Counted from the first letter of the stretch, positions 21,362 through 36,690 are shown. The stretch is DNA of 64,000 bases from Hypoxylon rubiginosum (GCA_902806565.1 CADCXA010000056.1:682001-746000); one strand, 5' to 3'. Made by a program: numbers and translations. The notes: generated from the letters alone by a model not told the origin.

Positions 21362-21816
21362 GTCTCGCGTCCGAACCACCGATTACAGTCAAGTCGTAAT
21401 GGGTTATTTTGGTTATTTTTTTTGCGCAGATGTTTTATAGTTTTAGATAATGTGTGTGAGGGCTGTACGGTTTTTTTGGCCAGCGGATACCAGGTTGAGC
21501 GCGGGGTTTTGGGAAAGATAAAAGGGACGTGTATGATTTTCTTACGTGGGTTCAGTCACGATATCAGCGAACACATAGCATATATCTCAATTCGACAGGC
21601 ACGAATTTGTACCTACGATCTTGAGCTTCTTTACATGACTGTCTAAGCTCTACTGTATGTGTATGGGAATGGGAAATGGCAGATCCACGCTTACATAAAA
21701 TCTAGCTGGGTAAAGCCTTCCTTGCCCCTATATACCTAGGACTTACAATACATCAGATCTTAACTCAGGTTCGAAGAAAACAACACTAGAGCAGATATCA
21801 ATACTGAATATTAAAT
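21362..21816. other. Convergent intergenic region
   Basis: 455 bp between the stop of the phosphate permease (plus) and the stop of the rhodopsin-domain gene (minus), so it holds two facing 3' UTRs. No further gene or repeat was seen. Confidence 0.6.
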
Positions 21817-23026
21817 TCAAACTTCGCGTGGGTTTGAATAGTCCACTTGATACGATTTAATTACCTGGATCGATGTCCTCTCGTCCTGTCCAGGCGTGAT
21901 AGATCTAGGGTTTTGAGTACACGCCGATCGGGAATCGATACTCTCATCGCCGAAGGCTTTGGCTCCCAAGGAGCTGACCAACGTGTCCGACCGTCCGACA
22001 GAACCCCTGAGCTCAGTAGTAAATTCGCGCCTCATGCATGTCGGTTTCCGGCACCTCTCCCGCGGAGCCTGGGTGCCGGAGGGCTGGGTCTTGGATATGA
22101 GGGAACGAAAGTTCCTCTCGAGCCGGTCCCATAACGGCATGAGCGTGGGGATGCACCCGCACAAGATAATGACGCAGATCTCGCAGCTGGCCCAGACGTA
22201 AAGGTCAAAGGTGCTCCTGGGTAGGTCGTCGTGGTGGCTCAGTGAAACCAGCGACCTCACCTTGAACGCGGAGCAGATTCCAGAGAAGAAGCCCCCGCCA
22301 AGAGACAGGATCAACCCGACCCTCTTTAGAAGGGGGAAGCGGAGCCGCCAGATGAAGGTGATGGGTATAATGGCCAGTATAAAGTCGAAGGAGCAGTTTA
22401 TGGACTGGACGGTGAGCATGGTGGCGTTCTGGAGATTGGCGTCCCAGCAATACGTCTTTTCCCGCACGGCGGGATCCCATAGCGCCGCGGGATCATCGCA
22501 TCTCACGTAGGTAAAGACAATCGTAAGGATACAATTGATGGAGTTGAGGATTAGCACAACCCATATCATGCCCTTTCTCCACCTCGATATCGCGCTGAAA
22601 AGTCGTAGGAGTAGGAAGCAGATGGCAACCTTTCCGGTACCCTGGGCGACGATGTCGTAGGGTTGCGATAGCCAATTGAGCCTCGTCACGTACATGAGCT
22701 GCTCCGGGTCGAGATAATACGCGTGACGGTACCCCCCGTTGGCGGATACGGCCCAAACGAAGGCTGTTGCTAAAGCATGGAAAAGCTGTTGCACCGCCAG
22801 ACGGTCAGAAAGAGCTACTCCTATTTCTTCTCAACTGGAGGAACGAACTTACCCCAGTAATGGTCATGAAGAGGTCATCCAAACCCAGCGTGTGGATGCT
22901 GAATCGAGCCCAGAGACGAAGAGCCAGGAATAGCAAGGCAAGACTGCATTGCACTATATATATAATAATTAGGACGGGCCCTCGATCGTCATCCGGCTCG
23001 GGGTATGCCTCGGTGGTAGATGCCAT
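21817..23026 (-). CDS. Rhodopsin-domain integral membrane protein (SAT4/PTH11-like), 380 aa
   Basis: Two exons, 23026-22853 and 22785-21817, join in phase after DDLFMTITG. The protein has a short acidic N-terminus (MASTTEAYPEPDDDRG) and about seven hydrophobic helices. It shows the fungal rhodopsin-domain pattern: LRLWARF...LGLDDLFM after helix 1, an aromatic YYLDPEQLMYVTRLNW loop, and FLLLRLFSA. Conserved Cys lie in the CDDPAALWDP and YCWDANLQNA loop, and helix 7 is followed by PLWDRLERNF. The cytosolic tail of about 110 residues is Ser/Arg-rich. This large family includes PTH11-like receptors, but no CFEM domain is present and the ligand is unknown. An upstream in-frame Met at 23,098 could extend the protein by 24 residues; the shorter start is preferred because it gives the usual short extracellular N-terminus. 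Confidence 0.82.
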
Positions 23027-25829
23027 AGTGTACGGAGCTTGCGGTGATCGGGTGTACAGAGATCGGAGACGTGAAGCGTAGGTACCATTCAAAACCAAGC
23101 TAGATGGTCTACATTGTTCCCAGTAGCGGCTACGAATTCATGAGGCTGAGAGATATAGCATTATCCATTGGTGACCCCAAGGTCCGTAGATGAATGATGC
23201 TCTGGGTAGGAGCGATTTCCGGGATGATTTCGAACAGAGCAAAAAGCTATTTCATTCCAAATTACCTCTCAATTGCTCCCATCGCAATGCGGCCTAGTCG
23301 AAGCACGTTGTAGCTATCTCCACGGGCTCACTTATCAAACAAAGGTCGCCCGACCCGGCTACATGGGATGCCAAGGCTCACGACAAAGGCGGCTACATGC
23401 CATCCGAGGAATTGGTATGCGGGATATCGACAAGCTGCTTTCGGTAGGACCGAATCGTATCAAGGACTTATTAAAATACTCAAGGTGCCATCTGGGAACC
23501 CCGCTCGTCATGACAGGACAACTAGACCGTATTCGATCATGACATAGGAGTCTAGCATGTCAATGGCATCCCATCCCTTTCGGTTCCGTTGCGTTGAGAT
23601 CGCGTATTGTGGGTACATGGAATGCATGCCCCCCTTTGCAGGTACTGTGCCTAGCTAATAGCATTAATATGTTTCTTCATAGGGCAATGCTTGTAATACG
23701 ATCAGACGATGCCTGGCTTCTTTGACGATTGAGCGACACCGCGCAACCTTCGGACAATTCGGTCACTGAACGACATCGCCATCTCGCTCTAGCTAACGAG
23801 CCAGAACACTCCATATCTAGGTCAAGATAAGCATATGCCATTTTCGATATTTCCTCATCGTGGTTGCAGATAGTTAGGGGGATATCAATCGTCGATCTTC
23901 ACGGGCCCTGATCTCCGTATATCGGCAGGTATCCCTCGGACCCGGCATTTCTTATTGCATGTCGAGGAAACTATAAGGAGCATGCAGCTCTAAAACCCGC
24001 CTGCTCTGGAATGCTTGGGACAACTGCCTTAGCGCCCCTGGCCTTCGAGAGTCTGGTTAGGCGAACGAGGACGTGAACAGAACTATCGGCACCGAAACTT
24101 CATGCAGGTCCCAACATGAAAAACGTGTTCGGCACGTTCCGGATCATGGCGCCGTCTCACACGAACCTCCTCGCCGCGACCGGCGGTAAGAGCGATATCT
24201 CCGCCGAGACGTACCCACGTGAAGGCCCGTTAGATACCTGTGCTAATTGTGTCTACGTCCTCGTTCGTCCCATCTTTCATACAGTGGATCCCTTATTGAC
24301 ATTCTCGATAACTATTGTGGCGTTAGAGCGCTTTGAAGTAGGTAATCGCCATCTGCTCCCACGGACTATTATTACGGCTGAGATTGAAGTCGACGTCGAG
24401 TTCTTTTGGTAGTCGAGAGGGAGTCAAATTTTTAGGCATGTTTGATGCTTGAGAGAGTAGGTTAGGTAGGTAGGCAGGTAGGTAGGTAGGTAGGCAGGTA
24501 GAAATAGCCACAGCCCATACGCGATCCCAGTACTTGAGAAAAGGGGCTATTTCATATACGTCCAAGAAATGACCCGCTAGAGTAGAACAAGCCACGTGAA
24601 GCTAGGATACGCCATTTACAGTAAGATACCTGGTGGCATCGTACAGACCTATTCAGCAAATCATTGGTGCGTAGCTCCCGCGCTATGCCATTCTCACCTT
24701 CCTGTGTGGGCAGTTCCCAACTATCGTCATCCTTTAGTATAGCGTTCCTTCTCCCTATCCATCAATAGTTCACCATCTGGAGCAATTTGTACCGCGAGAT
24801 CCTCTCGACGAATTGAATCGCCGACAGCTTAAACAGCTCTGGCAACATCCTCCCCTACTCGGCTGCATCATGGTTCAGCCAGCCATATGACGCAGTGATA
24901 TACAGATCCATCCAGCCCGCATGGTATGAGATCTCTCACCTGACGTGGCACTGAAACCGGTCCTATAAGTCTTTGGCGGTGTGTCGCTGGTGCCCCTCAA
25001 GTCGGGCTGAATAGGGTGGACCGCGTTATGTAATGGCGGACGCCCTACTTCAATTATTACGCATGTGGCTAGCGCCGGTGGCGTTGAAAATCGCCGACGC
25101 GATGTTTTTTGGAGTTCTTTAGCTGAGCTGTTGCATCTGAGCTTCCATTATGTCAACGGGTGGAAAAGTCACGGTATATGGTAACTAATTCTATTGAAAG
25201 TGCTCCTTGCTGAGCGCTGGTATTGAAATACTCTGACACTTGAGGCAAAAAGGTCTGCGCTTTCGTTTATAGCATATTCCTCGGTTCTAGCTGGATAGCT
25301 AATGTCGATAGCGGCAAGCACTGGAGTGGCCCAGATCAGGCTTCAACGTCTCAACAAAATCCGGCATCTTAACTACTATTTTATCAAGGCTCGCGTGATC
25401 TTGGATAGCATCGGATGTAATCAATACGGAAACAACCACATTATCACGCGGGGAGCTAGAGACGCTCCTGTCTCAGCCCCTATCCGGGCTAATGTGCCAA
25501 AGTGCAGAAACTGAGAGAAAAGGGGCTCAGTAATTGAATGGTGGAAGCAACTCTACCACAATTGCTTGTATGTAAGCGCAAAAAGTCAAGCTCGCTGAAC
25601 AAGATAACTTTCTAAGCGCGTGACCTTTATACATGCCTTACAAAAGGAGAGGGGAGCTGACGTTTAGTGGGGCTTCATCAACGTCCGTGGCTTGCGTGGA
25701 ATCCAATACATCTTCAGCCTCTGGCTTACTGGATGGCGTCCATATTTTAAGCTATCGTCTCTTATTACTCGGGATAGAAAAGCGCAGCTTCACGTGTGAA
25801 CTAACATTGAATCAGATCCGACAATAACG
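23027..25829. other. Gene-free stretch beside the AT-rich block
   Basis: About 2.8 kb of ordinary base composition with no supportable gene. A GGTA/GGCA microsatellite lies at about 24,462-24,501. Short ORFs, the longest about 98 residues, lack motifs. The stretch may hold decayed genes that I cannot recognise. Confidence 0.45.
24462..24501. repeat. GGTA/GGCA microsatellite
   Basis: Tandem four-base units of GGTA with occasional GGCA, about 40 bp. A shorter complementary-type run (CCTA) exists near 7,506. Confidence 0.85.
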
Positions 25830-28800
25830 TGGTAATAATAATAAAATTATTTATATCCGGTTATCTATTTAAAAATATATTTATTAATATAATAATATAT
25901 TATAATAACATATAAAATATTTAAAATATTTTAAAAAAATAAAGTTAAAATTTTATTTAATATAAAAAAAATAAAAATATAATAACTTTATAATAAAAGA
26001 AATTTCTTTTTATATTTTTAAATAACTTAATTATTTTTATATTAGTTTTTTTTTTTCTTTTTATAAAATTTCTAGTTATATATAAATATTATTTAATAAA
26101 AAGGTTATTTTTTTTTAATTTTTTATATATTAAGTAATAATTTAATTTTAAAAGTATTTATATAATTTAATTAATTATATTATATAATTATATTTTATAA
26201 ATAAAATATTTAAAATTTTAAAATTTTATAGGTTTTAAAAATTTATTTAAAAATTTTTTATTTAAAGATTTTTTTTATAATAATTTATTTTTTATTAATT
26301 TATATTTTATAAAATACTTTAAAATATAATTTTTATTATATTAATAAAACTAATTTTTTTTAAAATAATTAAATTTTTTATAATAAATTATAAAATTTTT
26401 ATATTTATATTTTTTAATTAATAAATAATATAAAATATAAAATAAAATATATTAAAATTAATTTTTTTAATAGTTTTTATATTAATTTTAAATTTTATTT
26501 ATAATATTTCTTAGAAATATTTTTTACTTATTAATTAATTTAAATATTTTTTTTTTATTTATTATTATATTAATATAAATATAAAAAAAATAAAAGTTTA
26601 TTAAAAATTTTTATATTTTTTTTAAATTTTATACTTTTTTTTATTTTTTTATTTATTATTTTATTTTTATAAATATTTATATATTTAAATAATTATTAAA
26701 TTAATTATTTATTTAATTTATTTATAATATTTTAAAAATTAAATATTATAACTTATATATTATTTAATAATAAATATATTATTAATATAAAAATAAAAGT
26801 TTTTTAGTAATTATTATATAATTTATTTTAACACTTTTTATATTATTTATATTTTTATATTAAATATTTTTATTTATTTTATAATATTATATATTTTACT
26901 TATTATTAGATTTTATAAAAAAATTATTTATTTTTAATTTACTTTTTAATTTTTTAATTTATTTAAATAAATAATTATATATTTTAAAAAAATAAAATTA
27001 AATTATATTAAATAATGGTTTTAATTAACTTTTTTTTATTAAATATTAAAAAAAGTTATAATTTTTTTTATTAATAAATAAAAAATTTAAATTTAAAACT
27101 AAATAAAATTAAAATTATTATTTATTATAAATAAATATATTATTATAAAATAAGTTTATTTATTAATTAATTAATTTTTTTTTAAATTATAAGTTATTTA
27201 GTTTTTTAAATAAAAAAATAAAATAAATTTAAAATATAAAATTAAAAAAATACTTATAAATATTTTTATTTTAAAATTATTTTTATTAATAAAAAACTAG
27301 CTTTTTTTATAAAATATTAAATTAAATATTATTTATTAAATTAATAAACCCGTTTTTATAATTATATAAATAATTTTATTTATTATATTAAAATATTTTT
27401 TTAAATAAATATTTTTTTTTTATTATATTTAGTATTTAATTTTACTTTTTTTAGTTATTAAATTTTAATTTTATATGTTATTATTAAAATAATATATATT
27501 ATAATAATTTTTATTATTATTATTAAAAAGTTTTTAAAATATATTTTATTTAAATTTTAAAAATATTATATTATTTTTAAAATTTTAACTTTTTATTTTT
27601 TAATATATAATTTAAAAAAAAATTTTAATTAAAAAATACTTTAAATTATTTAACGTTTTTTAAAGTTAAATTAACTTAGAAATTACTAATAATAATAAGG
27701 TTTTTTTATAATTTTTTTATTTTATTAAAATAAATTAACTTATATTTAATTAAATTAAAAAAAATAATATTAAATTTTTTTTTTTTAATGTATTTTCTAT
27801 ATTTTTTATAAAAAAAAATATAGTTTTTTTTATTATATTCTTAGTTTATAAAAAAGTTATATTATTAATATAATTAAAATAAATTATTTAGTTTTTTTAT
27901 TAAATAAAAGTTTTATATATAATATAAATAAAATTAATAATATTAAAAAGTTTTATAATATTTTATAAAAAAAAAAATTACTAGTAAAATAATATTTTTT
28001 ATTTTTATTAATATAAATTAATTTATTATAAAAATCTTTATTTATTTTATTAAAATAAATAATTATTTTTATTTATAAAATTAAAAAATAAACTAGTTTT
28101 TTAATATTATATTAAATATTTTTAAAATATTTATAATTAAAAAAAAGGTTTTTTAATTATTTAAAAAAACCTATTTAATATTATAAATAATATATATTAT
28201 TAAATTTATTATAAATTATTTAAATAATATTTTAAATTATTATATATTAAATATTTTTATTTTAATAATAAATATTAATATATAATAAATTATTAGTTAT
28301 TTTAATTTTTTATTAAAAATAAAAAGTAATAAAATAAGATATTAAAATTTAAAAGCTATAAAATTTATTTTTTTTACTTTTAAAAAAAAAATAATATTAA
28401 TTATTTAAAAAATTAATAAAAAATATTTTAAATATATATTAATTTTATAAAAAGTTTAAATTTTCTTTTTTATAATTATTTATAAAAAGTTTAAAAGTAA
28501 AATAATAAAGTTATTTTTATTTAAAATTATATTTATTATTTTAATATATAAAATTTTTATTTTATTTATAATATTATATTTATTTATAAAATTAATTTTA
28601 TTTTATTTAAAATTAAAAAAGTTTAAAAATTTATTATATTATTATTAATAATATTAAAAATAAAGATTTTATTTTTTAAAAAACTAACCTTATTTATTAT
28701 ATTAATAATTAAATTATTAAGTTTTATTAAAAAAAAAACATAAAATTTATTAATTAATTTATATTATTTTATTATTTTAAAAATCACTTTATTAAATTAA

Positions 28801-29524
28801 ATTAATTTATTTTATTTTTTTAATGGTTTTTTTTAACTATATAAATTATAACTTAAAATTTTCTTTAAATTTATTATTATTTATTTTTTAGTAAACTTAA
28901 TATAAAAAACTTATATATTTTTTTAAAAGTTTTATTATAATTATTTATTTATTAAGTTAAATTAAAGCTTAAATTTTATTTTATTATATTTACTTTTTTA
29001 AAATATAATTTTAAAACTTTTATTATTTTATTTGTTATTTTTTTTAATTTTTTTATAATATTAATATAATTTAAATATAAATTAATATATATAAATATTA
29101 ATTATATAAAATTAAAAATATCTTTTAAATTTATTTTTAATTTTTTAACGTTTATTTTTAAAAGTAATATAATAAAAATATAAAAAATTATTATTTAATA
29201 ATTAAACTTTAAATAAAAAATTTTATTAAAGTTATTAATTACTTTTATAATATTAATAAAAATAAAGTTTAAAATTTTTTATTTTTTTATTAATTAATTT
29301 ATAAAAACTAATTTTAATTTATATAATTTTATTTATTATATAACTTAATTTTCTAAGTTAAAATATTTAAAATATTTTAATTATTAAAATTAATATAATA
29401 TATTAAAATTTTTTATAATAATTATTTAAAATAATTATTATTATTTTTTTAATAATTTTAAAATTAAATTTAATTTATTAAAAACTTTATATATATTATA
29501 AAAAATAATATTATTAATTTTAAT

Positions 29525-29812
29525 TATATATTATAATAAAGCTTTATTTTTATATTAGTAATTTTTAGTTTAAATAGTAGTTATATTATTATTTATTTTA
29601 AATTATATTTAATTTAAAAAATAACTTAAAAAATGTTTTAATTAATATATTTAAGATATTTTATAAAAGAGTGTATATTTTTACGATATATAACTATCTA
29701 GTTATATAAAAAGCTTTATAAGTTTTTTAAAAAAAAAATAAAAGAAATCTAGTTATAAAGTAGTTATATAACTTTTTATAAGGTATTAATTATTATATCT
29801 TATTATAATCTT
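29525..29812 (+). repeat. Possible decayed LTR of an old outer element, left copy
   Basis: About 285 bp aligns in direct orientation with 52,925-53,212, sharing ordered landmarks such as ATATAACTAT, the A-run near 29,730 and the terminal ATATCTTATTATAAT. Differences are mostly C/T and G/A. The two copies enclose the Copia relic, as the LTRs of an older retroelement would. The exact ends cannot be set in such AT-rich DNA. Confidence 0.5.
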
Positions 29813-32800
29813 TTCTTAAATTTAAATAAGATTTTATTTTAATTTAAATTTATAAAAAAAAACCTTTTATTTACTTTTTTTTATATTAAACCGATTAATT
29901 TATTTTAAAACCTTTTTTATAAATTATATTATAAACTTGTTTTTATTATTTAACTTTATAAAATCACTAACTTTTTTTTGTTTTTTAATTAATATAAAAT
30001 ATATTTTTTTTATAAATGGTTTTTTAGTTTTAAATAATTTATTAACCGTATTAATTAAAATAATATATTATTTTTAATTTATTTAATCGTGGGAATTAAT
30101 AAATTATAATTTATTTACTGTAATTTTCTATATATTAATTATTTATTTACTAATTAATATAAATAATTTTTACTTATATTTAACCTTTTAAGCTAGATTT
30201 ATTTAAAAAATTAAATTACGATTAAAATTTAATAAATGTTTATATTATTTTTTAAAGTTAATTTTATTTTTAAAAAAATATTAAATTTTAATTTCTTATA
30301 TAATTTTATTAAAAATAATTATAACGGTAATATTCTTTTTTAAGTTATTTTTAGTTTTACTTTTCTTTTTTTTTATAAATTTAAGGTTTAGAAAATTATT
30401 TAAAAAATTAAATAAACTATTATTTAAAAAATTATTTTTAATATTTTTAACTATGTTAATTATTATAAATTATAATTTTGTTAAACCTGTTTTAAATATA
30501 AAATCACGTATTAGTTTAATTAATATTACAAGCCGTTTAATAAATAAAAGTTTTTTAATAATTATTTCGATTTTAATATATTTAAATATTATTTTTATAA
30601 AAATATTTAAAACTAAAATCTAATTAAAATTTTTATCTTTTAATAACTAAAATAAAATGGTTGGTTTTTTAAATAATAAATAAAAAATATATATTATTTA
30701 ATAACTATATATTTAATTATTATTTTAAAAAATAATTTAAATTTAATATAAGTTTTTAAAACCTTTAATTATTATTTTTTATTTATTATTATTATATATT
30801 TTATTTAAATTTACAAATAATATTTATACTTTAATAAAAAAAAAACCTACCTTATCTATAAAAATATTAAAAGTATATATTTATTTCTTTATTATATTAA
30901 TTAATATTACGTAAAAATAAAAAGTTATATAATTATTAAAATTCTTATTTAATATTATAAAATTATAATAAGTTATTAAAAAAATAAATTATAAGTTATA
31001 TTATTTAATTAAAGTAAATATAATATTATTAAAATTATTTATTTTATAGTTTTTTAAAGCTTATAATATTTTAATTTTATAAATTAGTTTAATAAGTGGT
31101 ATGTTTTTTATAATAAGTAATTAAAATCTTTTAATTCTTAATAATTTATTATATTTTTTATTTTTATATAAAACTAAAAAACTTATAATTATAAATATAA
31201 GTTCCTTATATTAAAGTTTAAAGTTTATTTTTAATAAAAATAAAATGTTTTATAATATAGTTATAATATATAAATTTAGCTTTAATTAAATAAAAAAAAA
31301 GAATATTATTATTATAAGTTTTAAAAATTTTAATTAATACTTTTATTAATTAATAATATTATTAATATAATAAATATCTTTTAAAAAATTTATAATATTA
31401 ATAGATATTATTTTTATTTTTTTATGTGTTATTATTATAATTATAAAGTATTATAATTCTAAATTTTTTAAAAGAAAAAAATAAAAAATATAAGGTAAAT
31501 TATATTAATTAAAGTAAAAAAAAAATATTAAATATCTTTTATATTTATATAGTTTTATATAAATATTTTATTAAATAACTTATTATATAAATAAACTTTT
31601 ATTAGTTTTAATTATAAGCTAATAAAATGTTAATATAATATATAAATTAACTTTTAATTAATAATACCTATTTTTTTTAAGGTAATAAGAAGTTAAAAAT
31701 TTTATAATAATTTTTATTTTTTATATTTCCTCTTTTTTTAAATTTTTTAATTTTTTTAAAATATTTTAAATTACTTTTTAAAATGGTAAAAAATATTTAA
31801 ATTATAATAATTATATTTATTTTTATTTATTTAAAAGGATTTAAAATACCTAATAATAATAATAATATTATAAGGTTTATTATTATATAATATATTTAAA
31901 AATATTATAAAAACCTTAAGTTTAATATATTATTTTTATTATTATTTTTTAATTTTAATGATATTATTTTTATACCTAGGTATATATTTTAAAAGAAATT
32001 TAATATAAATATTAAAACTTGTTTTTAAATTTAAAACATTTTTATAAATATATTATTTATTCTTTATAACTATAATTTTAATTTATTCTTTTAAAATTAA
32101 CTTAATATAAAATTTTTATTAAAATTATTTAAAAAATTATATCTTATTATAAATAAGATATATTATAATTAACCTTTTTAAAATCTTAATATTTAAATTA
32201 ATATTTAATAAATAAATTAAACTTTTAATATTATATTTACTTTTAACTAATTATCACTTTTAATATATAAATAATTATAAATAAATAAATAATTTATTAT
32301 TTTTAATTAAACTATTTTAAATATAAAAACTAATTTTAAATTTATATTATAACTTTTATTAATTAAAATAAATTTTAAGTTAAAAAAACTATTATAATTT
32401 ATATTTTTTTAAGTTATTAATTTTTATAACTTTTTAAAACTTTATATAATAATAAAACCTTTAATTTTATTATTTTTATTATTTTTAATAAATAACTTAA
32501 TAAACTTTTAATTAAAATTTTTATTTTTAACTTTTAAATTTTATATTAATAATAAACACCTATAAATTAATAAAATTTAATAACTTTATAAAAAAATTTA
32601 ATTAATATAATTTATTAAATAATTTATAATATAAATTTCTATATATTTAATAACTTTACTACCAGTTAATATATTTTTTAAAAAATATTTAATAAAGGTT
32701 TTTAATAAATAATTAACTTTTTATAAAATTACTACCTTTTTTTTAAACAACTACTTTTAAAATAATTATTATTTTTATTTATTAATATTAAATATATAAA

Positions 32801-34249
32801 TCCTTTAAATAATTATTTTAATAAACTTATATAAAATAATTACTATATTTTTAATCTTTTTATTTAAATATATAATCTTTTAAATAAAATAGTTTATTAA
32901 TATTATTAACGTTATATAAAAATATTTAATTTTATTAATTATATTAAAATATAACTTTTTTTTAACTATAAGTTTATTTTTAATATTATAAAAAGGTTTT
33001 ATAACATTTATATTATTTTAATATTTAATAAAAAATATAAATTTTAAAACTATTAATTTAAAAATTTTTAAACTTAAAAACATTAAAATCTTTTTTTAAT
33101 TAAAAATCTTATATTAAAAAATTTATTAATTTAGTTTTAATAATTTAATATTAAAATTCTAAATTAAGTAAAATAAAAAATAAAACTTTTATATTAAATA
33201 TTATATTTTTTTATTTTATTAATAAAACTAACTTGATTTTAAAATAAATAAAAAATAAAATAAAAATTAAATAAATAAATTAACTTTAAATAATAAAAAT
33301 TTAAAATTTATAAAAAAAAAAATAAATAAAATGTTTTAAATAAAATTTTTTAATTATATATTAACTATATATTATATATCTATAAATTCCTAATTATAAT
33401 ATTAAATATAAATATAGTTATTTTTTTTTATTTTTTTAAACTAATAATTATTTTACTTTTATATTAATTAATATAATTCGAAACTAATAAATATCTTAAA
33501 ATTTAATATAATAATATATTTTTTTTTTATTTTTTTAAGAAGATAAACCTTAATTTATTATAATTAAAAAGTTTTATTTTTAAAAATAATTTTATTTTTT
33601 AAAACAGTTTTAATAATTTATTACCTTATTTTATTATTAATTAAAATATATTTATTTTAATATAAATTATTTTAATAAATTCTTATATTATTATTTTTAA
33701 TAATTAAGCTTATTACTTTTTAACTTATAAAATAATTAAATATTTTAATATTTTTCTTTTTATTATAAAAAATAATATTTTTATTTTAATTAAATTATTT
33801 ATTATTTAGTTTTATAATCTAAGGATTATTAAAAAAATTATTAAATTCTTAATATTTTTACTTGTTTTTTATAAAAAACTTAAACTGGTTTTTTAAAAAT
33901 ATAATTCTTAAAATAATACCATTTAATTTATAAATACTATATTTATTTTTTTTATAAACTTAATTAATTAAATAAGATTTTAATTAATTATAATAAAACT
34001 TATTTTTATTTAAAATATTAATATAATAAAAAGTATTAAATAAAAATATAAAATTATTTTTTTATAATATTATATTTTTAATTTATTTTATATATTTTTT
34101 ATTTTTTTATTTAATTACTTTCTTTTTTTTTTTTTTTAAAAATAACAATTAGTTTTTAAAAATCTTTCTCCTTTTTTTATAAAAGTTTTATTTAAATTAT
34201 TAAAAACTTTTTATAATTTTTTATTTTATTTTATTTAAATACTTATTAT

Positions 34250-34431
34250 TGTTAAATAACGTATATATTTAATTAAAAAGTTAATTATATGTATTAAATA
34301 TGTGTCTTTTAATTATATATGTTCTTGTAATTTTTTAAAATAACCTTATAATAAGGTTATTACGGCTCCGGCTATTAACTTGTACGTAGGACTTAAATAA
34401 GTTTTTTAAAATAACCTCTTATTATTTAATA
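34250..34431 (-). repeat. Decayed Copia 3' LTR
   Basis: 182 bp in the minus direction, starting ATTAAATAATAAGAGG-like and ending GTTATTTAACA. It retains GGCTCCGGC-type residues that match the GCCGGAGCCG of the intact LTR. Flanked outside by the TSD ATTAT. Confidence 0.85.
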
Positions 34432-36489
34432 TACCCCCTTAAACTTATTTATCCTTAATAAAAAAGCTTAAATAATTAAGACTTATTTTTTAATATCTTT
34501 TAATTATTAATTATATATATATTATTTTCTCTGTTAAATAAAGAGTTTTTTATCCTATTAAAATCTTTTTTTATAAGCTTGTAAATTTATTTGGATTTGA
34601 TTTTCTTCTGTATATTTATTAAATTTAATTATCAAGTGAATACGGCGAATTTTTTTACAGTAAATACCTTAGTGAAACTATCTGCCATTATATCCTTTAT
34701 AAAAATATAGATAACTTTAATTTAATTTGCAAGTATTTTTTATTATAACCAGTGGTTGTAAATATTTATATGCCGCAGCTTAGTTTAAAGTAATATAATA
34801 TTTATATATATTAGTTTAATTGTTTATTTATTATCACAGTATATTATAATCTTTAAGTTATTTAAACTTACACCAAGCTTTATAATTAAACGCGATATAA
34901 ACATAGCTTTTTTTATAACCTATGTAAAAGATAATAACTTTGCTTTTATTGTAAAAATAGTTATTATATTTTACTTATTTACACGTTATTTAATTACTTT
35001 TTTAAATAGTTTCATTATATATATTTATAAACTTTTTTAATTAAAGGTGTTATTAGTAAATAAGGTGTTACTAGTTACTTTAAATATATTAGTATGTCCA
35101 TATTATAAAGATAAATATTAAGTAATAAGAAAATATTAAATTAGTTGGTTGGCTTTAAAATAATGTTTATTACTAGGATTTATATTAAATTTAGCTAGTT
35201 AAAAGGCTATAAAAACAATATTAAAACATATAATTATTATTATGTATAATATTAATTTAATCTTTTATTAATATTATTAAATAAACTATAAAAAAGCTAA
35301 TTTTAATAAAAATAACAGTTTTTTATTTCTCATAAAAATTAAAAGGATAATTTTTAATTTTTTATTTATTAATAATTTATTTAACTTATTTATGTATAAA
35401 AATTAAAAAAGCTAGATTAGTTTTTTATTTTAATTTTTAATTATTTTAATTTTAAGAAACTATTATAAGTTATTTTTACTTATAAGTTGGTACTTTTTTC
35501 ATAGTTATAATACCATTACATTTACTGCTTATTATTTATAGTTTTAATATATAAGGATAATATTATTAACATAAAAAAAGATTAGTATTCCATTTTTAAA
35601 AAAGCAGTAAAACTTATAAGAAACAGTTAAAAAGTTTAATTTTATAAATATTTTAATTAATTTTTTTTATTAAAATAAAAAAGATTTTTTTAATTTATAT
35701 AACGTTTTTAGTAGACGTAAAATGGTTTGGTATTTTTAGTACCTTAAAGGTATCTTTATATAGATTTCTTTATCTAAATTTACGTTCACGAATACGTTAA
35801 TTATATTGTATTAAATTAATTTAAGGTTGAATTTTACTATAATTGTAATAAGGGTTTAAAATAATTTTTTGGTTAATATTAAAGTGTAAATGTTTAAGTG
35901 TTTATCTTTAATCTACTAGTCTTTTTAAATTATTAACCTTACTTTACACTTTATAAACCATCTGTATTTATTGAATTTATACACGTATACTTACATACAG
36001 TTTAAAATTTATTTACCATTAATGGTTTATTGTTTATATTTAACCTAGGAGTTTATCTTTTTATAATTATCCAGGTGTAATTTCTCAGCTTCTTTAAATC
36101 CTTGCCTTAAAGTATGGTCCTGTAACTTTTTATAAGTTTTTAAGGGAGGTAATAAATCCCTTCTATGGATTTTTTGCTTTTTTTATAAGAGTTTTTACAG
36201 TTTTTTAGGTTTATATAATCCTAGGCGTGGTACTAAATTTGGATTTGCTTGGCTTATAAAATAACGTCGCAAATAATATATTATCCATGTTACTTATATT
36301 TTGCTTATTAGTTTTTTGTGTATTAATCTTATTATTGAGGTTAGGTGTTTTATATTAAATGTGGCCTTTTAACTTATTATGTAATCCGTGGCTTTGGAAT
36401 AAGAGGTAGGTAAATCCCTCTTAGTTTATTTTAAAAGCGTGTTAAAAGCTGCAACTTAATTTACTAGGATAACGTTTTTTATATTTTTA

Positions 36490-36690
36490 TTTTAAAAGGT
36501 GTGATTTATAACGTTTAATTTTATTTTTTTTATTTTATTATAAAAGGTGTAATTTACAGCGTTTAACTTTGGTTTTTTAATTATATTTAAAAAAATGTAA
36601 TTTACGGCGCTTAACCCTTTTTCTATGTTGGTATCTGGGAAGGTGTGATTTATAGCGCTTAATCTTTTTTTTATTGTTATAATGAATAAT
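36490..36690 (-). pseudogene. Decayed copy of the pol four-fold peptide repeat
   Basis: The minus strand encodes four degenerate units such as GLSAVNYIF and RLSAINHTF that align with GLSAVNHAS units of the intact pol at 41,971-42,150. The surrounding open stretch is a relic of pol, not a gene. It shows that the four-unit repeat existed before the relic decayed. Confidence 0.85.

Noticed and set aside
20675..21379. 234-aa minus-strand ORF
   Set aside because: Antisense shadow of the GC-rich 3' half of the phosphate permease, with Gly/Asp/Val-biased composition and no motifs.
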